From: Actinomycetota bacterium | GTDB lineage: Bacteria; Actinomycetota; Thermoleophilia; Solirubrobacterales; Solirubrobacteraceae | Direction of reading: 5' to 3' | Length of the DNA: 7,883 nucleotides | Assembly: GCA_005788585.1 (NCBI GenBank) | Contig: SYBY01000298.1 | Location: 1 to 7,883, forward strand | In this document: positions 1 to 5,415 of the stretch, piece by piece | How positions within the stretch are numbered: the first letter of the stretch is position 1 | How the letters are laid out: every line of letters begins with the position of its first letter | Translations under genes and position numbers: made by a program | The notes under the pieces: generated by a model | Seen by the model: the letters and a program-made list of their open reading frames with translations, nothing else | What the model was told of the DNA's origin: nothing | Database searches by the model: none

Positions 1-90
1 AATTGGCACCGTTCCCGTCGCGTACTGCTGCGACAGGATGGTTGCCGGGGTTTCATCGGGCCAGTCCCTCCACCCCTCTGGATGTGTCCA
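1..90 (-). promoter_or_regulatory. SAM riboswitch aptamer (SAM-I/SAM-IV clan), 3' part cut by the window edge
   Basis: Read on the minus strand, this stretch carries the conserved core of the S-box/SAM-I-SAM-IV riboswitch clan in order: ATCCAGAG (about 84-77), GGTGGAGGGA (74-65), CTGGCCCGATGAAACCCC (64-47), GCAACC (45-40) and GGTGCCAATT (10-1). The pieces fold as expected. GGGG at 76-73 can pair with CCCC at 50-47 (P2 with its kink-turn-like GGA/GATGA flanks). CCTGTCGC (37-30) pairs with GCGACGGG (21-14) around an 8-base loop to give P3. The closing P1 strand and anything beyond the CAATT lie off the left end, so SAM-I (with P4) and SAM-IV (with a downstream pseudoknot) cannot be told apart. 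Such elements lower expression of methionine or SAM synthesis and uptake genes when SAM is plentiful. The regulated gene must lie left of base 1, transcribed leftward. The identification rests on motif recognition; no covariance search was run. Confidence 0.9.
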
Positions 91-108
91 GCTATGTGAG
101 TCGGCAGC

Positions 109-136
109 TTAGCAACGGACTTGACGGAGGTACACT
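109..136 (+). promoter_or_regulatory. Possible promoter for the corA-type gene
   Basis: TTAGCA (109-114) and TACACT (131-136) are separated by 16 bases and each matches the housekeeping -35/-10 consensus at four of six positions. A start near base 143 would leave a leader of about 55 bases before the ATG at 199. The site lies between the divergent riboswitch and the transporter gene, where a plus-strand promoter is needed. Short promoter matches are common by chance, so this is weak. Confidence 0.25.
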
Positions 137-198
137 TTCGTTCGACGCGAAGATGGACACAGCACTGATGCCCACCCCGGACGAGCCTCCAAGTCGCC

Positions 199-1203
199 AT
201 GCCGAACCTGCCCAAGCCCCGCTTCGGCCGGCCGGTGCGCGCACGCTCCCGGGGCATTCCGCCCGCGCGTCACGAGCCTGAGTCCGAGACCCCGAACGTC
301 GAGATCGTCGAGGCCCCCGGCCTGCGGTGGATCAACATCGAACGCCCCGGCCCGCTGGAGCGCGCGTGGCTGGAGGAGAACTTCGACTTCCACCACCTCG
401 ACTACGAGGACGTCTACTCGCGCAACCAGCGCCCGAAGGTCGACGAGTACGACGACTACCAGTTCGTCGTCCTGCACTTCCCGCGCTTCGACAAGAAGGT
501 CGGACGGCTGAACGCCGCGGAGCTCGACGCGTTCATCGGGCCCGACTACGTCATCACCCTCCCGAACGAGCCGATCCAGCCGTTGGAGTACCTGTTCGAA
601 CGCTGCCGGGCGCGCGAGGACGTCCGCGACAAGCTGTTCGCCAACGGCGCCGGATACCTGCTCTACAAGATCGTCGATGACTGCGTCGACGCCTCGTTCC
701 CGATGCTGCGCAAGATGGGCAACAAGCTCGAGCGCCTCGAGGACGACATCTTCGAGGGCCACTCCGAGGCGATCGTGCGCGACATCTCCAACGTCAAGCA
801 GGAGATCATCAACTTCCGCAAGATCGTCCGGCCGCAGCGCACCGCGCTGCGCGACCTCGAGCGGACGAAGCGCTACGTCGCCGAGGACCTCGAGATGTAC
901 TTCGACGACATCAACGACGCGAACGAGCGCATCTGGGACATGCTCGAGAACTACAAAGAGGTCATCGAGGCGCTCGAGTCCACGAACGAGTCGGTGATCT
1001 CCCATCGCGTCAACGACATCCTGCGCGTGCTGACGTCGATCAGCGTCGTCGTCCTGCCGCTCACGCTCGTGGCGAGCGTCTTCGGGATGAACGTGCACGT
1101 CCCGGGCGAGGGGGACATCGAGGCGTTCTGGCTCGTCCTCGGCGTGATGGTCGCCATGCTCCTCGGGATGCTGGCCTTCTTCCGGCACCGAAATTGGCTG
1201 TAG
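199..1203 (+). CDS. corA: CorA family magnesium/divalent-cation transporter
   Basis: This 334-residue protein has the two-part CorA layout. A soluble N-terminal domain (about 30-200) is followed by a long, charged, helix-prone stretch leading into the membrane (about 200-275), then two C-terminal transmembrane segments at about 277-295 and 309-328. The family's signature Gly-Met-Asn, which forms the outer pore mouth, is at 296-298 directly after the first membrane helix. The protein ends in a basic tail (FRHRNWL) typical of the family's cytoplasmic end. CorA proteins form pentameric channels for Mg2+, sometimes Co2+ or Ni2+, gated by cytosolic Mg2+. The loop after GMN reads VHVPGEGD instead of the common MPE-containing loop, so ion preference cannot be read from sequence. 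ATG 199 is the first usable start after an in-frame TGA at 166; no clear Shine-Dalgarno precedes it. The lipid kinase gene follows after 37 bases. The gene symbol is the family name, not a proven ortholog. Confidence 0.93.
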   Translation: MPNLPKPRFGRPVRARSRGIPPARHEPESETPNVEIVEAPGLRWINIERPGPLERAWLEENFDFHHLDYEDVYSRNQRPKVDEYDDYQFVVLHFPRFDKKVGRLNAAELDAFIGPDYVITLPNEPIQPLEYLFERCRAREDVRDKLFANGAGYLLYKIVDDCVDASFPMLRKMGNKLERLEDDIFEGHSEAIVRDISNVKQEIINFRKIVRPQRTALRDLERTKRYVAEDLEMYFDDINDANERIWDMLENYKEVIEALESTNESVISHRVNDILRVLTSISVVVLPLTLVASVFGMNVHVPGEGDIEAFWLVLGVMVAMLLGMLAFFRHRNWL

Positions 1204-1215
1204 GCGGTAACGCCT
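1202..1215 (+). other. Small stem-loop with GTAA (GNRA-type) loop at the corA stop codon
   Basis: AGGCG (1202-1206) and CGCCT (1211-1215) form a perfect 5-bp stem closed by GTAA, a GNRA-type tetraloop in RNA, and start inside the stop codon. There is no T-run after it, so it is unlikely to be a strong terminator. It may just stabilise a transcript end or be chance. Confidence 0.3.
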
Positions 1216-1240
1216 CGCGTCCCCGGGTGTAGGACCCCCG

Positions 1241-2221
1241 ATGGCCTCCCCCCACGCCGACCCGCTCGAGCGACTCGGCGAGCAGTTCGCGCTCACGACC
1301 CCCACCGAGCGCAAGCGCCTGCTCGTCATCACCAACCCGTACGCGACGACGGTCTCCGACCGGCTGAAGAAGCTCGTCGTCTACGCGCTCGGTGGCCGCT
1401 ACGACGTCGAGGCCGTCGACACCCAGCGGCGTAACCACGCGACCGAACTCTGCCGCGAGGCGGCCTCGGAGGGCTACGACGCCGTCGTCTCCTTCGGCGG
1501 CGACGGCACCGTCAACGAGTGCGCGAACGGGCTGGTCGGCTCCCCCACGCCGCTGACCTGCCTGCCCGGCGGCGCGACCAACGTCCTGTGCAAGATGCTC
1601 GGCATCCCCGGCGACATCGTCGACGCGACCGAGCACCTGCTCCATGCCGCCGACCGCTGGAAGGTCGACCGGGTCGACATCGCCCAGGTCAACGACCGCT
1701 ACTTCACGTTCTCCGCGGGCCTCGGGGTGGATGCCGCCGTGGTCAAGGAGGTCGACGCCCGGCCGCACCTCAAGCACCGCCACGGCCCGTGGTACTTCAT
1801 GTACCGCGCCGTGCATGTCGCGGTGCGCGACTACCTGTGGCGTCCGCCCCGCTTCGAGGTCAGCGCCGGCGGCGTCACCGTCGAGGGCATGACGGCGATC
1901 GTTCAGAACGGCGACCCGTTCACGTACTTCGGCAACCACCCGCTCCACGTCGCCGAGGGCGTGTCCCTGCAGAGCGGCACGCTGGCGGGCGTCGTGCTGC
2001 ACCGCGCCCGCGCGACTGACGTGCCGACCATCGCCTACCGCCTACTCGTCCCCCGCGCGCGGATGATCGACCACAAGCACATCGAAGGTCTCCCGCCGAG
2101 TGACGAGGTCGTCATGCGCTCGCCGGTGCCGATCCCGCTCGAGGTCGACGGCGACTACATCGGCGATGTCGACGAGGCCGTCTTCCAGGTGCACCCCGGC
2201 GGTCTGCGCGTCGTGCGCTGA
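1241..2221 (+). CDS. Diacylglycerol kinase family lipid kinase
   Basis: This 326-residue protein belongs to the DAGK-catalytic-domain family (DgkB/YegS/sphingosine-kinase type), which phosphorylates a lipid hydroxyl using a nucleoside triphosphate. The first strand LLVITNPYA (27-35) opens the domain. The nucleotide-binding GGDGTVNE motif is at 86-93, followed by the second glycine loop LPGGATN (108-114), the FSAGLGVDA stretch (157-165) leading into the beta-sandwich half, and a C-terminal DGD (303-305) in the position of the family's conserved D-G-E/D turn. Length is normal. No signal peptide or transmembrane helix is evident, so it should be cytosolic and act at the membrane face. The exact lipid (diacylglycerol, another glycerolipid or a sphingoid base) cannot be told. 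ATG 1241 is preceded by AGGA at 1231-1234 with 6 bases between. It probably shares a transcript with the CorA gene 37 bases upstream; no functional link between them is obvious. Confidence 0.9.
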   Translation: MASPHADPLERLGEQFALTTPTERKRLLVITNPYATTVSDRLKKLVVYALGGRYDVEAVDTQRRNHATELCREAASEGYDAVVSFGGDGTVNECANGLVGSPTPLTCLPGGATNVLCKMLGIPGDIVDATEHLLHAADRWKVDRVDIAQVNDRYFTFSAGLGVDAAVVKEVDARPHLKHRHGPWYFMYRAVHVAVRDYLWRPPRFEVSAGGVTVEGMTAIVQNGDPFTYFGNHPLHVAEGVSLQSGTLAGVVLHRARATDVPTIAYRLLVPRARMIDHKHIEGLPPSDEVVMRSPVPIPLEVDGDYIGDVDEAVFQVHPGGLRVVR

Positions 2222-2257
2222 CCGATGATTCAGTTGCTGTAACGCCGGGTACCGCTG

Positions 2258-2281
2258 CCCTCGATCACCGTCGATCGAGGG
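2258..2281. repeat. Perfect 9-bp inverted repeat overlapping the Shine-Dalgarno of the Tat gene
   Basis: CCCTCGATC (2258-2266) and GATCGAGGG (2273-2281) are exact reverse complements around a 6-base spacer (ACCGTC). It sits in the 69-base gap between the lipid kinase stop and the ATG at 2291. Its right arm covers the first four bases of the AGGGGAG ribosome-binding site. It could be a dimeric repressor operator or an RNA hairpin that hides the ribosome-binding site. The symmetry is seen directly; the role is inferred. Confidence 0.6.
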
Positions 2282-2284
2282 GAG
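2278..2284 (+). promoter_or_regulatory. Ribosome-binding site deciding the ATG 2291 start
   Basis: AGGGGAG lies 6 bases before ATG 2291, ideal spacing. A TTG at 2285 in the same frame abuts this motif with no spacing and is therefore unlikely to be the start. Part of the motif lies in the right arm of the inverted repeat at 2258-2281. Confidence 0.7.
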
Positions 2285-2290
2285 TTGACG

Positions 2291-3193
2291 ATGTCGGACC
2301 CTGTCCTGGACCGCAGAACGTTCCTGGCACGAGCCGGAGTTCTCGGGCTCGCGCTGAGCGCACCGCCGGGCCTCCTGAGCACCGCGCAGGCGAACCCGGC
2401 TGGAGACGCCATCGAGGCGCTCGTGCGCTGGCTGCGGCCCGAGCTGCAGAAGCTCGCCGCCGAGACCCACGACGCGCTGGCCGCCTTCTGCATCCCCGGT
2501 GACGACCGGTTCTCGCGCCGTCAGCACCTGATGCGCGACGAGCCCGGCGGGGTCGCCGCCGGCTGCGGCAGCTTCCTGATGGACACGATCGACGGCTACC
2601 TCGCGCTGCCTGACGCGGTGTGGGTCCCTCCGATCCTGCAGGGGACGCGTGCCCTCGGCAACGTGCCCGCGCCGCTGCCGCTCGAACTGCGGCAGCTGGG
2701 CCTCGCCGAGGCCCAGCGCCTGGATCGCGCGCTGAAGATCGTGATCGAGAACGACGAGACGATCCCCGCGGCCATCGTCGTCGCCCTGCTGCTGAACGTC
2801 ACCGCGACGATTCTCACCCCGGCCGTCCTGTGGCGCTCGGGCGCGATCGCACCGTTCGCGAAGCTGTCCTACCGCGAGAAGGCGGCGGTGTTCCGCGACT
2901 TCGAGAGCCGCGCGCCGAAGATCGTCATCCTGGCGCGGCAGTCCGGCGCGCTCGGCAGCCACGTCGTCGAGGCGCTGGACGGCCTCATCCGGTACCTGGC
3001 GATGGCGATGCTCGCCCTGCCCTCCGACGGCATGTACAGCGAGCAGTCGACGTACGACCGGGCGGCGAAGGCCGTGCGGTCGCGCCCGATCGGCTGGGAC
3101 CAGGCCGGGTACCTGCCGGGCCAGACGGTGCCGCCCGACGGGCACCCGGAGTTCCTCGGCTACTACCAGGACCGACGTGAGGTGGAGGCGTAG
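2291..3193 (+). CDS. Tat-exported protein, likely small/chaperone subunit of the adjacent GMC dehydrogenase
   Basis: This 300-residue protein starts with a clear twin-arginine signal: D-R-R-T-F-L at 7-12, a hydrophobic stretch at about 15-30, and a likely signal-peptidase site after A-Q-A at 32-34. The mature part is mostly helical by composition, with only two cysteines (67, 92), a hydrophobic run at about 160-180 that is either buried or membrane-touching, and a C-terminal section rich in Gly/Pro/Tyr. I recognise no catalytic motif. Its stop codon is directly followed by the ATG of a GMC oxidoreductase that lacks its own signal peptide. In the known gluconate, fructose and FAD-glucose dehydrogenases, a small Tat-tagged subunit (gluconate 2-dehydrogenase subunit 3 type) assembles with and exports the GMC subunit, and this gene is placed to do the same. 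It is longer than most such subunits (roughly 170-250 residues), so membership of that family is inferred from context and signal rather than a motif. ATG 2291 was chosen for its good Shine-Dalgarno. Confidence 0.8.
   Translation: MSDPVLDRRTFLARAGVLGLALSAPPGLLSTAQANPAGDAIEALVRWLRPELQKLAAETHDALAAFCIPGDDRFSRRQHLMRDEPGGVAAGCGSFLMDTIDGYLALPDAVWVPPILQGTRALGNVPAPLPLELRQLGLAEAQRLDRALKIVIENDETIPAAIVVALLLNVTATILTPAVLWRSGAIAPFAKLSYREKAAVFRDFESRAPKIVILARQSGALGSHVVEALDGLIRYLAMAMLALPSDGMYSEQSTYDRAAKAVRSRPIGWDQAGYLPGQTVPPDGHPEFLGYYQDRREVEA
3184..3188 (+). promoter_or_regulatory. Ribosome-binding site of the GMC gene
   Basis: GGAGG lies 5 bases before ATG 3194 and inside the last codons of the Tat gene. 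It supports the start and makes translational coupling of the two subunits likely. Confidence 0.7.
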
Positions 3194-4969
3194 ATGCGTG
3201 ACGTGATCGTGATCGGGGCCGGCGGCGGAGGACCCGTCGTCGCCAAGGAACTGGCCGCGCGCGGCCTGGACGTGCTCGTGCTCGAGGGCGGTGCGGCCCA
3301 CGACCGCCCGCGCAAGCAGTGGACGCACTTCGAGGACGATGCGTTCAACCCGGCCTACGGGTTCTTCCGCATCGGGCCGCAGAACCGCGACCGGCCGCCA
3401 TGGATCCGCGAGCAGCAGCAGAACTCGTACATCTGGCAGGTCTCCGGGGTCGGCGGGACGACGCTGCACTACTACGGCAACAGCCCGCGGGCCTTCGCCG
3501 GAGCCTTCGCCGGCTACGACGGGCCGGACCGCGACATGTACGACACCCGCCACCCGTTCCCGTTTCCCTACGAGGAACTCGTCCCCTACTACGAGTGGGC
3601 CGAGGCGACGCTGCCGGTGCAGACCGCCGCCATGGGCACGAAGGAGCGCGTGTTCTTCGACGGGTGTGAAGCCGTCGGCCTGCCGGTGCAGACGACCAGG
3701 GACACGACGGAGAACTCGTTCCGCCCACAGCAGAACGCGATCCTCCAGCCGGGTGGCACCGCCGGACGCACAGGCGACCGCGACCAGCTGCGCCATCCCC
3801 AGGCGCAGGGCTGCACGTTCTGCGGCTACTGCGCCCAGGGGTGCATGAACCCGGTGGACGCGCCGCGCAACCTGTTCGCCAAGCGTTCGACGGACAACAG
3901 CTACGTCCCGATGGCGCTGACCGCCGACGCATGGGCGCCGGGTGGGCGGCGGGCTGAGCTGGTCACCGACGCGTACGTCACGAAGATCCACACGACCACC
4001 AGAGATGGTGGGACCGTCGCGACGGGCGTGACGTACATGGTCAACGACGACCGTGAGACCCGGCGCGAGGACGCGAAGGTCGTCGTCCTGGCGGCAGGGT
4101 GCATCGATTCGCCGCGCCTCTGGCTGAACAGCGACCTGCCGAACCCCAACGACTGGGTGGGGCGTGGCCTGACCGACCACTACCTCGACTGGGTCGTCGG
4201 GCTGTTCGACGAGAACACCGGGGCGACGAAGGGCGCGGCGTCGGCGGCGCGCGCGGACTTCCCCGGGTACGGCGGGATCGAGCAGGTCGGCCTGCCCCCC
4301 GCGCTGCAGGCGTTCTCGATGAGCTTCAGCGGCTCGGGCATCCGCGGCATGTACGACAACGGGCGCGGCAAGCGCGGCGCGTGGGACGGCGTGACCGGCC
4401 GCCTCACCGGGCCGGAGCTGAAGGACGCGATGCTCAACGGCGCCGACCGGCTGCTGAGCATCCTCGTCCTGACCGGCGACGACGTCGAGGCCGACAACCG
4501 CGTGCGCCTCTCGAAGGTGTTCCCTGTCGACGAGCACGGGCCTGTCGCTCGCGTCGACATGCCGTACAAGGTGCGGACGGCACAGACGGTCGCGCGCCGT
4601 GACTGGCTCGCCAACCGCGCCGCCGAGATCCTGCGCGGCGCCGGCGCGAAGAAGATCTACCGGATGGACTGGGCGCCGCTGATCCTCCACACCCAGTCCT
4701 CGATGCGGATGGGGCACGACCCGGCGGACTCCGTCCTCGACGACACCTGCGAGGCGCGCGCCGTCAAACGCCTGTTCATCGCCGACAACTCGGCGCTGGC
4801 CAACGCGCTCGGCGGGCCGAACCCGACCCTCACGACCCAGGCCCTGGCGACCCGCACGTCGGAGAAGATCTTCGCGCGCTACTTCGGGGGCGACCCGTGG
4901 GTGGGGCGCGAGGAGCCGGTGGAGTCGACGGACGCACGGGTCACGGAGGGCTTGATGCAGCCCGCCTGA
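3194..4969 (+). CDS. GMC family FAD-dependent oxidoreductase with a four-cysteine cluster
   Basis: This 591-residue protein is a glucose-methanol-choline family flavoenzyme, which oxidises an alcohol, sugar or sterol hydroxyl. The N-terminal FAD-binding Rossmann fold shows G-A-G-G-G-G (8-13) and the ribose-binding Glu31. SGVGGTTLH (84-92) matches the second FAD/substrate loop. The C-terminal catalytic part carries His499 in the LHTQSSMRMG stretch and Asn543 in GGPNPTLTTQAL, the usual His/Asn pair. A C-x2-C-x2-C-x3-C cluster (Cys207, 210, 213, 217) resembles the cysteine-rich segment of gluconate/fructose/glucose dehydrogenases and some long-chain alcohol and sterol oxidases; in FAD-glucose and fructose dehydrogenases this region binds an iron-sulfur cluster. 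There is no signal peptide, fitting export by hitch-hiking on the Tat protein encoded immediately upstream. The substrate cannot be named from sequence. Gluconate/fructose-type dehydrogenase is favoured by context, while fatty-alcohol or sterol oxidation remains possible. No cytochrome subunit follows. Confidence 0.93.
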   Translation: MRDVIVIGAGGGGPVVAKELAARGLDVLVLEGGAAHDRPRKQWTHFEDDAFNPAYGFFRIGPQNRDRPPWIREQQQNSYIWQVSGVGGTTLHYYGNSPRAFAGAFAGYDGPDRDMYDTRHPFPFPYEELVPYYEWAEATLPVQTAAMGTKERVFFDGCEAVGLPVQTTRDTTENSFRPQQNAILQPGGTAGRTGDRDQLRHPQAQGCTFCGYCAQGCMNPVDAPRNLFAKRSTDNSYVPMALTADAWAPGGRRAELVTDAYVTKIHTTTRDGGTVATGVTYMVNDDRETRREDAKVVVLAAGCIDSPRLWLNSDLPNPNDWVGRGLTDHYLDWVVGLFDENTGATKGAASAARADFPGYGGIEQVGLPPALQAFSMSFSGSGIRGMYDNGRGKRGAWDGVTGRLTGPELKDAMLNGADRLLSILVLTGDDVEADNRVRLSKVFPVDEHGPVARVDMPYKVRTAQTVARRDWLANRAAEILRGAGAKKIYRMDWAPLILHTQSSMRMGHDPADSVLDDTCEARAVKRLFIADNSALANALGGPNPTLTTQALATRTSEKIFARYFGGDPWVGREEPVESTDARVTEGLMQPA

Positions 4970-4986
4970 CGTGGTTGTCTGCGCCT

Positions 4987-5394
4987 ATGGGGCTCGGCAG
5001 GTTCTTCGGTCGCGGCAAGGATCCCGATGACGGCGGCATCGGGATCCCGGGCGCCGGCGACGCACAGGTGCACGTCACGCAGCACACCGTCGACGTCTCG
5101 AACGACCCCGACGCGGTCGCGCAGGTCACCGAACTGCTGAAGGCCCAGGGCATCGACATCTCCGCCATGACGGGCGGCGCCACGATCCAGATGGGTCAGC
5201 CGATGGATCCTGAGGACGCCGAGCGGTTCCGCCAGAGCATGCTCGGCTTCGCGGGCGCCCTGGCCACCCCCGCCGACGACGGGGTCGACGACGTGGTCGA
5301 GTCCCTGGAGCGCCTGGCCAGGCTGCGGGACAGTGGCGCGCTGACCGAGGCGGAGTTCCAGGCCCAGAAGGCCCGGATCCTCGGCGGCGGCTGA
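4987..5394 (+). CDS. SHOCT domain-containing small protein
   Basis: This 135-residue protein has a C-terminal SHOCT domain (about 103-132): a leucine-rich helix, then R-D-S-G-A-L-T-E-A-E-F and K-A-R-I-L, the usual L-x-x-L-x-x-x-G-x-L-T-x-x-E-F pattern. SHOCT is a short helical module usually found at protein ends; it is thought to mediate oligomerisation and its cellular role is poorly known. Residues 1-100 match no family I know: a Gly/Asp-rich start, a possible strand region at 26-37, and a helix at about 41-53. No signal peptide or membrane segment is seen, so it is probably cytosolic. It begins 17 bases after the GMC stop in the same direction, so it may be co-transcribed, but there is no obvious Shine-Dalgarno. 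ATG 4987 is the best start. An in-frame TTG at 4975 is possible, and longer in-frame starts reach back into the GMC gene and are unlikely. Confidence 0.8.
   Translation: MGLGRFFGRGKDPDDGGIGIPGAGDAQVHVTQHTVDVSNDPDAVAQVTELLKAQGIDISAMTGGATIQMGQPMDPEDAERFRQSMLGFAGALATPADDGVDDVVESLERLARLRDSGALTEAEFQAQKARILGGG
5019..5047. repeat. Perfect 11-bp inverted repeat just inside the SHOCT gene
   Basis: GGATCCCGATG (5019-5029) and CATCGGGATCC (5037-5047) are exact reverse complements around a 7-base loop (ACGGCGG). It lies 32-60 bases after the ATG, over codons 11-21. As RNA it would be a very stable hairpin. There is no following T-run, so it is not a classical intrinsic terminator. Confidence 0.6.
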
Positions 5395-5415
5395 GTCGGG
5401 TCAGCCCGCGCCGGG
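5380..5415. terminator. Candidate bidirectional stem-loop between convergent SHOCT and rel genes
   Basis: GGCTGA (5389-5394) and TCAGCC (5401-5406) pair perfectly around a 6-base loop, and each arm includes one of the two facing stop codons. Beyond a 2x2 internal loop, CTCGGCG (5380-5386) can pair with CGCCGGG (5409-5415), allowing one G-T wobble. This would serve transcripts from both sides. No T-tract is present on either strand, so it may only stabilise 3' ends or slow polymerase rather than terminate strongly. Confidence 0.4.

Noticed and set aside
121..126. TTGACG as a -35 element for the CorA gene
   Set aside because: A good -35 match, but no -10-like hexamer lies 16-18 bases downstream; TACACT is only 4 bases away.
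126..130. GGAGG as a ribosome-binding site upstream of the CorA gene
   Set aside because: No start codon follows at suitable spacing; the nearest ATG (153) is out of frame with CorA and far away.
3..281. Plus-strand open frame from a TTG at 3 that overlaps the CorA start
   Set aside because: It crosses the riboswitch and the promoter region and ends inside CorA in another frame; the protein has no family features.
109..1335. 408-codon minus-strand open frame opposite the CorA gene
   Set aside because: Low-complexity Asp/Val/Arg/Leu-rich translation without domains; it is the mirror of CorA codons and runs into the regulatory region.
1061..2002. 313-codon minus-strand open frame across the CorA/lipid kinase junction
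   Set aside because: No motif, antisense to conserved glycine loops of the lipid kinase; a shadow frame.
2222..2257. Promoter for the Tat/GMC operon in the gap before the inverted repeat
   Set aside because: TTCAGT, TTGCTG and TGTAAC were each tried as elements, but no pair with 16-18-base spacing gives a convincing match.
2042..4717. Very long minus-strand open frame opposite the lipid kinase, Tat and GMC genes
   Set aside because: Its translation is rich in Arg, Val, Asp and His with no recognisable motif. It lies antisense to well-supported genes and is a typical high-GC shadow frame.
4897..4986. Longer N-terminus for the SHOCT protein, starting inside the GMC gene
   Set aside because: The extra 30 residues are a shadow of the GMC C-terminus and have no SHOCT-family support; ATG 4987 lies just after the GMC stop.
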